64,000 bases of DNA from Candidatus Mailhella excrementigallinarum (GCA_944324075.1 CALUUZ010000008.1:1-64000), one strand, 5' to 3'; counted from the first letter of the stretch, positions 40,125 to 49,721 are shown. Numbers and translations are program-made. Notes: generated by a model from the sequence alone, not told the origin.

Positions 40125-42056
40125 ATGAGCCAGTTTACGGAACTGTTCAGACCTGCCCGCCTGCGGGGACTCACCCTGAGAAACAGGATCATCATGCCCT
40201 CAATGCTCACACAGTTTGCATCGGCGGGCGGAGAGGTCTCGGATCGGCTCGTGGCCTATTACGCGGAAAGGGCAAAGGGCGGCGCTGGTCTTGTCATCCC
40301 GGAAGCGACGGCGGTGGATGACTCCGGGCTTTCCTATTTTCCGGGGCTGAGCATTGCTCATGACAGATTCATCCGCGGACTCAGGAAACTCACGGATGCC
40401 GTTCATGCGCATGGCGCCCGCATCGCGGCCCAGCTCGGGCATGCCGGACCTTATGCCCGGCCTGAGCTTTCCCGGTCTCCGCGTCCTTTGGTTTCCTTCG
40501 TGCCCGGATGGTCTCCCTTAGAAGATGCCAGAGTGCTGGACAGCGAGGAGATAGAAAGGCTGGCCGGCAGCTTTGCGGCCGCGGCCGAACGGGCGGCGGC
40601 CGCCGGATTCGATATGGTTGAAGTGCATGGAGCCCATGGTTATCTGATCGGTTCTTTCCTCTCTCCCTTCACCAACCGTCGTACTGATGAATGGGGGGGC
40701 AGCTTTGAAAAGCGCATGCGTTTCCCCAAAATGATCATAGAAGGCATACGCGGGAGACTCGGGGCGGATTTTCCGATTTCTTTCCGGCTGAGTTCCGATG
40801 AATTCATTGAGGGCGGCATCCGGCTCCCTCTGGCGGTGGAGATCGCCAGAGAAGTGGTGAAGAGCGGCGTCGATTTGGTTCATGTGAGCGCGGGCATGAT
40901 AGAGACCAACCGTTTTACCGGGCCGCCTCCGGCTTTGCCCATGGGCTGGAACGCCGCTGCGGCGGAGGCGATCAGATCCGCTCTGAGCGGCTCGGGAGCC
41001 CTTGTGACGGTGGCGGGCCGCATTCATGACGGAGAGACTGCTGAAGAGATGCTGCGGGCCGGCAAGACTGATTTTGTCTCCATGGGACGGGCTCTTATTG
41101 CGGATCCGGCGCTGCCGAAGAAACTGGCAGCCGGCAGGGAAAGAACGGTGAAGCCATGCCTGAGCTGCAATGAAGGCTGCATAGGGAACATTGCGCAGCG
41201 CAAACCTTTGAGCTGCGCGGTCAATCCCGCGGTAGGACTTGAGCAGATGCCCTGCCGTCCTGTGGGAAGGCCGAAAAATGTCGTCGTAGTAGGAGCTGGC
41301 GTAGCCGGCATGGAAGCCGCTCTGACTGCCGCCCGCAAGGGCCATGAGGTCACGCTTTTTGAAAGGAGCAACCGTCCCGGCGGGTTGGTTAATGTGGCGG
41401 CTCTTCCTCCCCATAAGGATATACTGTCCAGACTTGTCGAGTACTATTCTCATGAACTTGTCGAGAACGGGGTGCGGCTCGTGTTCGGCTCGTCGCCTTC
41501 CGCTGCGGAATTGAAGGCGCTGCAGCCCGACGCCCTTTTTGTTGCCACGGGCAGTCAGCCTCTTGTGCCGGGATTTCTGCGTTCCGCTCCCGCAATATCT
41601 GCGGCGGAAGTTCTTTCGGGAGCGCCTGTGGGGAGAAGGGTCCTTGTACTGGGAGGCGGGCTTGTCGGCGCGGAAACAGCGGAGTTTCTTGCCGCGCAGG
41701 GAAAGGACGTCGCCGTTCTTGAACTGGGGGAACATATCGCTGCGGATATGCAGAGCCGGGCGAGAGCCTTCCTCATGGAGGCCCTGGCGGCTCGCCATGT
41801 GGATATCATGAGCGGGCTGGAAATTGTGGCTGTCAGCGGCGAAGGGCGTGTGACCGTGAAGGATCGTTACGGCAATCAGTACCGGCTGGAGCCGTATGAT
41901 ACGCTTGTCATGGCGCTCGGCTATCGCTCGGACGCAGCTCTGAGCGCCGATCTGGCGAGAGAAGGCGTGCCGTTTGTGCCGATAGGCGACTGCGTACAGG
42001 CCGGCAGGATTATGGATGCCGTCCATCAGGCCTTTAATGCCGCAAGTGCGGTATAG
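40125..42056 (+). CDS. Old-yellow-enzyme-type NADH:flavin oxidoreductase with Fe-S cluster
   Basis: A 643-residue enzyme of the 2,4-dienoyl-CoA reductase/BaiCD/trimethylamine dehydrogenase class. An N-terminal FMN TIM barrel has EVHGAHGYLIGSFLSP near residue 167 and MGRALIADP. A cysteine motif, CLSCNEGCIGN near 344 with a later SCAVNP, holds a [4Fe-4S] cluster. The C-terminal half carries FAD (VVVGAGVAGMEAA) and NAD(P) (VLVLGGGLVGAETAEF) folds. Such enzymes reduce activated double bonds. It is 12 bases after the first amidohydrolase-fold gene. Probably cytosolic and acting on the solute imported by the TRAP system encoded next; substrate unknown. Confidence 0.92.
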   Translation: MSQFTELFRPARLRGLTLRNRIIMPSMLTQFASAGGEVSDRLVAYYAERAKGGAGLVIPEATAVDDSGLSYFPGLSIAHDRFIRGLRKLTDAVHAHGARIAAQLGHAGPYARPELSRSPRPLVSFVPGWSPLEDARVLDSEEIERLAGSFAAAAERAAAAGFDMVEVHGAHGYLIGSFLSPFTNRRTDEWGGSFEKRMRFPKMIIEGIRGRLGADFPISFRLSSDEFIEGGIRLPLAVEIAREVVKSGVDLVHVSAGMIETNRFTGPPPALPMGWNAAAAEAIRSALSGSGALVTVAGRIHDGETAEEMLRAGKTDFVSMGRALIADPALPKKLAAGRERTVKPCLSCNEGCIGNIAQRKPLSCAVNPAVGLEQMPCRPVGRPKNVVVVGAGVAGMEAALTAARKGHEVTLFERSNRPGGLVNVAALPPHKDILSRLVEYYSHELVENGVRLVFGSSPSAAELKALQPDALFVATGSQPLVPGFLRSAPAISAAEVLSGAPVGRRVLVLGGGLVGAETAEFLAAQGKDVAVLELGEHIAADMQSRARAFLMEALAARHVDIMSGLEIVAVSGEGRVTVKDRYGNQYRLEPYDTLVMALGYRSDAALSADLAREGVPFVPIGDCVQAGRIMDAVHQAFNAASAV

Positions 42057-42070
42057 TTCGGGGAGAGCGT

Positions 42071-43975
42071 ATGACCATTACCCGCAGAACATTCAGGCCG
42101 TTCATTCTGGCCTTGGCCGTCGCACTGTGTTTCTTCCAGTTGTCCACCTCTCTGGGGGTTCTTCTTCTGGATCCTATGATGGTACGGGCAGGCCATGTCG
42201 GAATAATCTTTGTCATCCTGTTTCTCTGGCGTTCTCCGGTAGGGAAATACCGCAGGAATCCGGAGGAGGAACCGAAGCTCTTCCTGCTGCTGGACGCGGC
42301 GCTTGCCGTTGCAAGTTTTCTGAGCGCTCTGTATATCATCCGGGATCTGGCGGATATCCAGAACATGATGCCGGGCATCGACGAGCTGAGCGGCGAACAG
42401 ATGGCGTACGGCATCATCATGGTGCTGTGCATACTGGAAGCCACGAGGCGCACCGCCGGACTCGCTCTGGTCATCGTGACTCTGGTTGCGCTTGCCTACG
42501 CCGTTTTCGGCCATGTGCTGCCTGCGTCTTTCGGGCATCTGTATCTGGAACCCCAGCGCATCGTCGAGTTTCTGTATATCCAGCCCGACGGCATCTGGGG
42601 CGTGAGCATCGGCGCAAGCGCCACCATTATCTATCTGTTTGTTCTGTTCGGCTCTCTGCTGGATAAAAGCGGCATGTCCCGGGTATTTCTCGAGCTTGCC
42701 TGTCTGCTTACCAGAAACGCCAGAGGTGGCCCGGCAAAAGTGGCCATCTTTGGGTCAGCTCTGTTCGGAAGCGTTTCCGGCAGTGCCGCCGCCAACGTCT
42801 ACGCCACAGGCATTTTCAGCATTCCGTTGATGAAACGGGTGGGCTACCGGCCTGAATTTGCAGGAGCTGTAGAGGCAGTGGCTTCTTCCGGCGGCCTTAT
42901 CATGCCTCCGGTCATGGGCAGCATCGCCTTTGTCATGGCGGAATATACCAATATCTCCTATACCGAGATCTGCAAGCATGCGCTTTTCCCTGCTCTGCTG
43001 TACTATCTTGGCCTGTTCACCATGATCCACTTCGAGGCTGTCCGGAGCAATATCGGAGCCACCCCCAGGGAGCTGGTACCCTCCAGGGCGGATCTGCTGA
43101 AGAGGTTGCATTACCTTGCTCCGCTCGTAATCCTTGTCGGGGTCATGCTGTCCGGCATGAGCGTGACGTTCTCCGCCGTATCGGGCTGCATGTCCATTCT
43201 TGTCCTGTCCGTGTTCAGCAGGGAAACACGGTTCACCATGAAAAAATTTCTTGCCGCCATGGAGGATGCCGCGGCCAACATGCTGATGATTGCCGCCTGC
43301 TGCGCCTGCGTGGGCATCATCATCGGCGTGGTAGGCATGACCGGCTTCGGCTTCAGTTTTGTCAGCATGATGGAAGGGCTGGCCAATGTCAGCATTCTGC
43401 TCTTTCTCTTTGTGCTTACTCTTACCTGCATCATTTTCGGTATGGGGGTCCCTGCGCTTCCCGCCTATCTGCTGGTGGCCACCTTTGGCGCTCCCACATT
43501 GGTGAATGCCGGCATCCCTCTGGTATCGGCGCACATGTTTGTCATGTATTTCGCCATTGTTTCCGGCATTACGCCTCCCGTGTGTCTGGTGGCCTATGCC
43601 GGGGCGTCCATAGCGGAGGCCAATCCCATGAAGACGGGGTTCACGGCGTTCCGCCTGGGCATCGCGGCGTATCTTGTGCCGTATTTCTTCATTTTTGAAC
43701 CGGCGCTTCTGCTTATCGGCTCATGGGAAGCCGTGCTTCAGGCTGTGTGTACCGCCACCGTCGGCACGATATGCATCGCCTCCGCCATGATGCGTTTTTT
43801 CCTGATCAATTCCACCAGGCTTGAACAGATAATGTTCCTTGGCGGCGGGCTGTGCCTCATCTATCCGGGCATGATGACGGATATGGTCGGCATGATCGCC
43901 GTTCTCCTTGCCCTGACAAGCCAGATGATCCGCAGAAAAAGGTCCATGCCCGCAAATTCCGGCGCCAGCAGATAG
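42071..43975 (+). CDS. TRAP transporter fused permease (TAXI type)
   Basis: A 634-residue inner-membrane permease combining 4TM and 12TM TRAP units, as is usual for TAXI systems. The first about 200 residues contain the small-subunit helices. The large domain has FGSLLDKSGMSRVFLELA, FGSVSGSAAANVYATG and GMGVPALPAYLL, all typical. It pairs with the TAXI binding protein encoded next. The gap after OYE is 14 bases, so it is part of the same operon. Confidence 0.93.
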   Translation: MTITRRTFRPFILALAVALCFFQLSTSLGVLLLDPMMVRAGHVGIIFVILFLWRSPVGKYRRNPEEEPKLFLLLDAALAVASFLSALYIIRDLADIQNMMPGIDELSGEQMAYGIIMVLCILEATRRTAGLALVIVTLVALAYAVFGHVLPASFGHLYLEPQRIVEFLYIQPDGIWGVSIGASATIIYLFVLFGSLLDKSGMSRVFLELACLLTRNARGGPAKVAIFGSALFGSVSGSAAANVYATGIFSIPLMKRVGYRPEFAGAVEAVASSGGLIMPPVMGSIAFVMAEYTNISYTEICKHALFPALLYYLGLFTMIHFEAVRSNIGATPRELVPSRADLLKRLHYLAPLVILVGVMLSGMSVTFSAVSGCMSILVLSVFSRETRFTMKKFLAAMEDAAANMLMIAACCACVGIIIGVVGMTGFGFSFVSMMEGLANVSILLFLFVLTLTCIIFGMGVPALPAYLLVATFGAPTLVNAGIPLVSAHMFVMYFAIVSGITPPVCLVAYAGASIAEANPMKTGFTAFRLGIAAYLVPYFFIFEPALLLIGSWEAVLQAVCTATVGTICIASAMMRFFLINSTRLEQIMFLGGGLCLIYPGMMTDMVGMIAVLLALTSQMIRRKRSMPANSGASR

Positions 43976-44151
43976 AACACGTTCAAAAGGCTCTGCTGAA
44001 GTTCGAGGGGGGATGGAGTTTCAACGGAAACTTCCAACACTGTCTTTCAAAGCGAAAATGAATGCGAATTGAGCGAACGGAACACGGTTCCGTTCCCCTC
44101 ACCGCATATTGGGGCGTAAAGCGTTCCGCAACGTCAACCACAGGAGGCATC

Positions 44152-45141
44152 ATGTTCAGCTCATTCATGCGTCATCTCTGCCTGGGAGTTCTGGTTCTCC
44201 TGGCCGGATCGCCGGCCCTGGCGGAGAACAGGGAGCCCGTAACCTTCCGCGCCATCGGCGGATCCGTCATGGGCGGCACATGGAACGTGGCGTTCACCGG
44301 TCTCGGCAATCTCCTGAAAAAGAGCTATCCCGGCAGCAGCGTCAATGTCCTTCTGGGCGCGGCACTCAGCAATCCTCTCAAGCTGGAAACGAACGGCGGC
44401 GATGTGACCTGCACGCAGTCTTTCAACATAGTCAATGGAATGAAGGGGATCGAGCCCTTCAAGAAACCGCTGACCCAGCTTGCCTCCATTGCCAACATCA
44501 ACGATGTGACCGTCATCCACATTCTGGCCGGCAAATCCGTCGAAGCGGATTCCCTTGAGGAGATCATAGCCGAAAAAATGCCTATCCGCCTTGATCCCGG
44601 AGCGAAAGGAACCCTGCATAATGTTCTCGGGGAATGGCTGCTGAAGGAAATGGGCGCTTCCTATGCCGACATTGCCGGATGGGGAGGCAAGGTCATGCCT
44701 GTTTCCAGTGCCGACCGCGTAAGCATGATGCAGGACGGAACGATCAATGTCTGCATTTTTCTGGGTTCTCTTCAGCAGGCGCAGCTCCAGGAACTGGTGA
44801 CGACCGCCGGCGTGAAGTGGTTGTCTGTGAAGCCCGAGACGCTGGAGAAGATCGCCGGAAGGGCCGGTATTCAGACCGCCGTTATTCCGGCCTCTCTGTA
44901 TAACGGAGCTGTCGGCCGTGATGTCCTCGCGCTTGCCGATACCGTGCACATGATTTGCCGCAGGGATATGCCCGAGGACGCCGTGTACAAAATCACCAAG
45001 ACACTGTGCGAGAATACCGGGTATATGCATCAGATTCAGGCGGCCTGGGCCACGCTGAAGCCTGAGACCATGCCCAGAGGACTTGTTGCTCCCCTGCATC
45101 CCGGCGCTGAACGGTATTATCGTGAAGCGGGCCTGCTTTAG
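44152..45141 (+). CDS. TAXI family TRAP solute-binding protein
   Basis: A 329-residue periplasmic binding protein. The ATG at 44152 has GGAGG and yields a clear signal peptide ending ALA (LVLLAGSPALA). The mature part starts with the TAXI signature FRAIGGSVMGGTW and has typical later segments (VNVLLGAALSNPLKL, LDPGAKGTLHNVLGEWLL). It delivers solute to the fused permease encoded upstream. Its TAG stop lies in the terminal TTAGAAC of repeat R6. The gap of 176 bases after the permease gene has no hairpin terminator. Confidence 0.92.
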   Translation: MFSSFMRHLCLGVLVLLAGSPALAENREPVTFRAIGGSVMGGTWNVAFTGLGNLLKKSYPGSSVNVLLGAALSNPLKLETNGGDVTCTQSFNIVNGMKGIEPFKKPLTQLASIANINDVTVIHILAGKSVEADSLEEIIAEKMPIRLDPGAKGTLHNVLGEWLLKEMGASYADIAGWGGKVMPVSSADRVSMMQDGTINVCIFLGSLQQAQLQELVTTAGVKWLSVKPETLEKIAGRAGIQTAVIPASLYNGAVGRDVLALADTVHMICRRDMPEDAVYKITKTLCENTGYMHQIQAAWATLKPETMPRGLVAPLHPGAERYYREAGLL

Positions 45142-45243
45142 AACATTTTCGTTTTGAAAAAAGCTCCGGAGTTGAGCGGAGCGAAACTCCGTCACGACAT
45201 CGGACAGCCGCAATTCACTTGCGGCGTACGACTCCGGCCTCAC
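45138..45243 (-). repeat. Dispersed structured repeat, copy R6
   Basis: Inverted copy with TTAGAACATTTTCGTTTTGA at the end, a GGAGTTGAGCGGAGCGAAAC region, then CAGCCGCAATTCACTTGCGG and CGGCGTACGACTCCGG. The stop codon of the binding-protein gene (45139-45141) is within the terminal motif. The copy lies between genes of one operon. Confidence 0.75.
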
Positions 45244-45308
45244 CGCACTCCCAACACACTGTAAAGACCATGTTATCCCCGGCATATCGGGTGACTCAGG
45301 AGAGAATC

Positions 45309-46169
45309 ATGATTATCGATTTTCGCATCCGCCCTCCGTTCAAAGGTTTTATGGAACTCGGTATTATCAAGGCGTGGCGCAATATCCCCACGGAGCCCCG
45401 GGCTATGCGCCCAACGGGTTTTGAGCGCCGCCATGTCGCTTCCGTGGCCGAGGCGGATATCGACCTCATGGTAAAGGAGATGGATGAGGCGGGGATCTCG
45501 CACGGCGTGATCATGGGGCGCGAAACCAAAAACCCGGTTTACGGCGGCGTGCCCAATGCCGACATCCATGAACTTGTCCGACGCTATCCCGGCCGTTTCT
45601 TCGGTTTCGGGGGGATCTGCCCTCACGATCCAAACGCCCTGGAAGAAGTGGAGCGCTGTGTCAAGGAATACGGCTTCAAGGGGATATCGCTCGATCCGGG
45701 CTGGTGTGAGCCGGCCATCCATGCCCATGATGAGAAGATCATTCCCATCCTCGATCTTTGTCAGCAGCTTGATACTGTGGTCGGATTCGCCATGAGTGCC
45801 TATACCGGCCCCGATCTGACCTATTGCGATCCCAGCCGCCTTATGCCGGTGATGAAGATGTTTCCCCGCCTGCCCTTCGTCATCAGTCACGGCTGCTGGC
45901 CCCATGTTCAGGAGGTCATGGGCGTCGCAGCCGTTTGTCCGAATATGTACATCATCCCGGACTGCTACTTTTATGTGCGTGACATGCCGTTCGCGGAACA
46001 GTATGTAAAGGCCGCCAATTCCTTCATGAAGTACCGCACGCTGTTCGGCACGGGGTATCCTATCCGCGGCTTCGGGCAGTGTGTGGAAAACTGGCATGAA
46101 CGCGGCCTTACCCATGAAAGCCTCAAGCTTACACTGTATGACAATGCAGCATATCTGCTGAAGCTGTAA
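45309..46169 (+). CDS. Amidohydrolase-fold (amidohydrolase-2) protein lacking metal ligands, B
   Basis: A 286-residue homologue of the 39267 protein. It starts MIIDFRIRPP (no HxH), keeps VISHGCWPH in strand 5 and has LFGTGYPIRG in place of G.DYP. The ATG at 45309 has CAGGAGA upstream and aligns with protein A; the longer frame is not supported. The same three differences from active amidohydrolases occur in both proteins, so they are a family feature and not decay. It ends the operon and may form a heteromer with protein A or act on a successive intermediate. Confidence 0.85.
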   Translation: MIIDFRIRPPFKGFMELGIIKAWRNIPTEPRAMRPTGFERRHVASVAEADIDLMVKEMDEAGISHGVIMGRETKNPVYGGVPNADIHELVRRYPGRFFGFGGICPHDPNALEEVERCVKEYGFKGISLDPGWCEPAIHAHDEKIIPILDLCQQLDTVVGFAMSAYTGPDLTYCDPSRLMPVMKMFPRLPFVISHGCWPHVQEVMGVAAVCPNMYIIPDCYFYVRDMPFAEQYVKAANSFMKYRTLFGTGYPIRGFGQCVENWHERGLTHESLKLTLYDNAAYLLKL

Positions 46170-46173
46170 AATA

Positions 46174-46463
46174 AAGAGCATGTTGCCATTGAAATGCTCT
46201 ACGGCGTCGAGCAGGGCAAGGCTCATCCCCGCTCTCCCTATCCGTCGCGCTTCGCGCTGACGGCCAGGGGCAACGCGACGCCGTAACAGCCGCATTCACT
46301 TGCGGCGCTGCCACCCGACGGACAGCCTGAAGAACCGTTGCCGGCAGCCCGCGGGACGGACAGGCATGGACAGCAGAGCAAGCGATGGCGGAGGTGTGAA
46401 ACCTGCCAGCCAGGGCATAGGGTTCAGGCTGGCAGGGATTTTCAAACGCAGCACACGCTCTGA
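46174..46463 (-). repeat. Dispersed structured repeat, copy R7 (expanded)
   Basis: Inverted copy starting just after the amidohydrolase stop. The AGAGCATGTTGCCATTGAAA/TGCTCT end hairpin, CAGCCGCATTCACTTGCGGC centre, TGTGAAACCTGCCAGCCAGG and GGGATTTTCAAACGCAG with ACGCTCT at the far end are all recognisable. Extra sequence inside makes it about 290 bases. The gap 46170-46527 holds nothing else I recognise. Confidence 0.6.
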
Positions 46464-46527
46464 TAAAGGCCTCTCTTCCACCGGGAAAAGGAGAGTGTCT
46501 GCCTTGTCCCATACCATGACCTGATCT

Positions 46528-46613
46528 TGGTGCCCGGAGCGGGACTTGAACCCGCAAGCCCTTACGGGCAGGAGATTTTAAGTCTCCCATGTATGCCATT
46601 CCATCACCCGGGC
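46528..46613 (-). tRNA. tRNA-Leu (TAA anticodon)
   Basis: 86 bases with encoded CCA and a long variable arm (TGCCCGTAAGGGCT), as in class II tRNAs. The acceptor GCCCGGG pairs with CCGGGC plus one neighbour. The anticodon loop CTTAAAA gives TAA. It is 46 bases downstream of dxs on the same strand. Confidence 0.93.
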
Positions 46614-46659
46614 AGGGGGCGGCAAGCCGTATTTCTTCTACAACAGGCATTCCCGATTT

Positions 46660-48654
46660 TCAAGCAGGCCGCGAGCCGTCCCGCTGCCGCTCCGGGATGC
46701 GCTGCGCGTCCAGCATTTCCCGCATGAGAGCATGGAGGTGGTTCTGGTCCAGGCCGGTCAGATCCCGCAGATGTTCACAGGAACCGTGCGGCACAAAGTC
46801 GTCCGGGAGCGCGGCGCGGCGGATGCATTTGCCGTTCAGCAGATCGTTGTCCGCCAGCAGTTCCAGAACGGCGGAGGAAAAGCCCCCCGCGCGGGTGTTC
46901 TCTTCCACCAGCAGCAGGGAATGGTGGGCGCGGGCCAGTTCCAGAATCTGTTTTTCCGGCAGGGGCTTGACCCAGCGGGCGTCAAACACGCTGATCCGGC
47001 GGCCGCTTTCCGCCTCGATGCGGCGGGCGGCCTCTTCCGCCATATGTACCTGAAGACCGACAGCCATGACGCACAGCTCCCTGCCTCGCAGAGTGAGCTC
47101 TCCTGTCCCGACCGGGAGGAGCGTGAAGCCGGGTCTGTCGCCCTGCCGGCATTTTTCCAGAATTTCCATGGGCAGGCGTTCGCTGCGTCCGCGCGGGTAA
47201 CGCAGGGCGGCGGGCGCGTCAAGGCTCAGGGCGGTGGCAAGGCAGTTGCGCAGATCCAGCTCGTCGCGCGGAGCGATGACCGAAAGTCCGGGCACGGCCC
47301 GCAGCCAGGAGAGATCAAAGGCGCCATGATGGGTGGGGCCGTCTTCTCCCACCAGTCCCGCCCGGTCAAGGCAGAAGGTGACGGGCAGCTTCTGCAGGCA
47401 GACGTCATGGATGATCTGATCATAGGCCCGCTGGAGGAAGGTGGAATAGATGGCCACCACCGGGCGCATGCCGCGTGCGGCCAGCCCCGCCGCAAGCGTG
47501 ACGGCATGCTCCTCGCAGATGCCCACGTCGATGAAACGGGAGGGAAAGCGCGTCTGAAACATGCTTGTGCCCGTGCCGTCCGGCATGGCCGCCGTAATGG
47601 CCACAATGCGTTCGTCCTGTTCCGCCAGATCGCACAGGGCCGAGGCGAAGGCGGGGGTGAAACCGGGGCCGGAATAGTCGTCGGAAGGCAGCGGAGCCGA
47701 TATGCTCCTGCCCGTCTGGAGATCAAAGCGGGAAATGCCGTGGAAGCGGGAAGGGTTTTCCTCTGCCGGGGTATAGCCCCGGCCCTTCTGGGTGCGCACA
47801 TGGAGCAGGACGGGCTTGTCCAGAACCTTTGCGGCTTCAAGATGACGTTCAAGCTTGGCGATGTCGTGCCCGTCCACCGGACCGATATAGTTGATGCCGA
47901 AGGCTTCGTACAGCATGCCGGGAGTGAAGAAGCTCTTGAAGCTTGTCTCTCCCCGCCGCACGGTATCCAGCAGCCAGTCCCCGACCTTGGGCACGGAGCG
48001 CATGGCGTCGCCCATTCTGTTCTTCAGGCGCATGACGCCGTGCCGGGAGAGGTTGCGGCTGAGAAAGAGGGAGATGGCGCCCACGTTCTTGGAGATGGAC
48101 ATGCCGTTGTCGTTGAGAATGACGATGAGCCGTCTGCCCATGCCTCCGGCCTGGTTCAGCGCTTCCAGCGCCAGGCCTCCGGTCAGGGCACCGTCACCGA
48201 TGACGGCTGTCACATGTTCGTCGCCTCCCCGGAGATCGCGGGCCACGGCCATGCCCAGCGCGGCGGAAACGGACGTGGAGGCGTGCCCCACCCCGAAGTG
48301 ATCGCAGGGGCTTTCCTCCCGGCGGGGAAAGCCGGAAATGCCGCCGTAACGCCGCAGCGTTTCAAAGCGATCCGCTCTGCCGGTAAGGATTTTCCAGGGA
48401 TAGCTCTGATGTCCCACATCCCAGATGATGGGATCGCGGCGGGCGTCGAACACGGAAAGCAGCGCCAGGGTCAGTTCCACCACACCGAGGGAGGGTGCGA
48501 GATGCCCGCCGTTATGTGCGACGACGCCGATGATTTCGTCCCGCAGTTCCTGGGCAAGAGTCTGCTTTTCCTCCAGGGAAAGCCCGGGGATGCCGTCGGG
48601 CAGACCGTCGGCGTCGCGCAGGCGGGAAAGGAGGGGGGGCAGGCTGCGGGACAT
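46660..48654 (-). CDS. dxs: 1-deoxy-D-xylulose-5-phosphate synthase
   Basis: A 664-residue thiamine diphosphate enzyme making DXP from pyruvate and glyceraldehyde 3-phosphate, the first step of the MEP isoprenoid pathway. It shows GDGALTGGLALEALNQAG (thiamine diphosphate/metal motif), GHDIAKLE, and DVGICEEHAVTLAAGLA of the pyrimidine-binding domain. Start at 48654 (MSRSLPPLL) fits the family N-terminus; the 84-residue extension reads through the end of ispA in another frame and is not real. It lies 16 bases after ispA in an operon with xseA and xseB. Confidence 0.95.
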   Translation of the reverse strand: MSRSLPPLLSRLRDADGLPDGIPGLSLEEKQTLAQELRDEIIGVVAHNGGHLAPSLGVVELTLALLSVFDARRDPIIWDVGHQSYPWKILTGRADRFETLRRYGGISGFPRREESPCDHFGVGHASTSVSAALGMAVARDLRGGDEHVTAVIGDGALTGGLALEALNQAGGMGRRLIVILNDNGMSISKNVGAISLFLSRNLSRHGVMRLKNRMGDAMRSVPKVGDWLLDTVRRGETSFKSFFTPGMLYEAFGINYIGPVDGHDIAKLERHLEAAKVLDKPVLLHVRTQKGRGYTPAEENPSRFHGISRFDLQTGRSISAPLPSDDYSGPGFTPAFASALCDLAEQDERIVAITAAMPDGTGTSMFQTRFPSRFIDVGICEEHAVTLAAGLAARGMRPVVAIYSTFLQRAYDQIIHDVCLQKLPVTFCLDRAGLVGEDGPTHHGAFDLSWLRAVPGLSVIAPRDELDLRNCLATALSLDAPAALRYPRGRSERLPMEILEKCRQGDRPGFTLLPVGTGELTLRGRELCVMAVGLQVHMAEEAARRIEAESGRRISVFDARWVKPLPEKQILELARAHHSLLLVEENTRAGGFSSAVLELLADNDLLNGKCIRRAALPDDFVPHGSCEHLRDLTGLDQNHLHALMREMLDAQRIPERQRDGSRPA

Positions 48655-48670
48655 GGCGTTTCCGTAAGGG

Positions 48671-49597
48671 TTAAAACGTGCGGTCGGCAAGTTCGAGGGC
48701 GAGCCGGCGGAGCATGCCGGCATGGCCGGAATTTCCGAACATCGTGGAATCCAGAGCTTCCGCCGCCGCGCGGCTGTGGGCCAGAGCGCGCGTGCGGGCT
48801 TGATCCAGCCCGAGCAGGGAGGGCCATGTGGCCTTGGCCTGCTGCGCGTCATGCCCCGCATTCTTGCCCAGGGTGGCGGCATCGCCCGTGACGTCCAGTA
48901 TATCATCCGTTATCTGAAAGGCAATGCCCAATTCCTCGCCGTATCGCCTCAGCGCCGCTCTGCGCGCGGGATCGGCCCCGCTCAGCACGGCGCCGCTTTC
49001 ACAGGCCAGCCGCAGCAGCGCGCCTGTCTTTTTTGCGTTGAGTTCGGTCAGTTCCGCTTCGGAAAGCGTTCCGCCCTCTCCGTCCAGATCGAGCATCTGG
49101 CCTCCGGCCATGCCCGCCGCGCCTGCCGCGTCCGCCGCCAGCGCCAGAGCTTCAAGCACCCGTTCGGCGGGCAGGGAAGCGCGGGCCATGAAGCCGAAGG
49201 CGTCCGTGAGCAGGGCGTCGCCCGCCAGAATGGCCGTGCCTTCGTCAAAGGCCCTGTGGCAGGTGGGGCGGCCGCGGCGCAGATCATCGTCGTCCATGGC
49301 GGGAAGATCGTCATGAATGAGAGAGTAGGTGTGGATCATCTCCAGCCCGGAGGCGAAGGGCAGGACTGCCTTGAGCAGACGCTCCGCATCGCTTTCCGCA
49401 AAGCCGGGAGAGGATTCCGCGCAGGCCAGGGCCGAGGCCAGGTTCAGCACCGGACGCAGACGCTTGCCGCCGGCCAGCAGGCTGTAACGCATGGCCTCCG
49501 CCAGATGGGAGGGAATGGCGTCGTCGCGGAAGCTGGATTCCAGGGCATTTTCCACCAGTGTCTTCAGCGCGCACCGCATCTCGCTGAAATCGTTCAT
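48671..49597 (-). CDS. ispA: Polyprenyl (farnesyl/geranyl) diphosphate synthase
   Basis: A 308-residue trans-prenyltransferase. The first Asp-rich motif is in HDDLPAMDDDDLRRG, the second is ITDDILDVTGD. The KRLRP motif after the N-terminal helices and length fit IspA-type farnesyl diphosphate synthases. ATG at 49597 has AAAGGAA upstream. Genes before and after (xseB, dxs) match a widespread isoprenoid/exonuclease VII operon. Confidence 0.93.
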   Translation of the reverse strand: MNDFSEMRCALKTLVENALESSFRDDAIPSHLAEAMRYSLLAGGKRLRPVLNLASALACAESSPGFAESDAERLLKAVLPFASGLEMIHTYSLIHDDLPAMDDDDLRRGRPTCHRAFDEGTAILAGDALLTDAFGFMARASLPAERVLEALALAADAAGAAGMAGGQMLDLDGEGGTLSEAELTELNAKKTGALLRLACESGAVLSGADPARRAALRRYGEELGIAFQITDDILDVTGDAATLGKNAGHDAQQAKATWPSLLGLDQARTRALAHSRAAAEALDSTMFGNSGHAGMLRRLALELADRTF

Positions 49598-49623
49598 CAA
49601 AAATTCCTTTGTGGCTTGAAACC

Positions 49624-49706
49624 TCCCCCTTCAGGGGGAAAAAGTGGTTGACAAGACGGCGAAGCCGATGAAATCCTTTTCTGTAACCCCTCCCTGAAGG
49701 GAGGGG
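49624..49706 (-). other. Two short hairpins in the xseB-ispA gap
   Basis: CCCCTCCC/GGGAGGGG (49687-49706) and TCCCCCT/AGGGGGA (49624-49639) are both perfect small stems in the 124-base gap of an otherwise tight operon. They could adjust downstream expression; no T-run follows the first. Confidence 0.4.
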
Positions 49707-49721
49707 CAATCCGCACGCCCC

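Noticed and set aside
48655..48906. 84-residue N-terminal extension of dxs
   Set aside because: It would overlap ispA in another frame; the family N-terminus starts at 48654.
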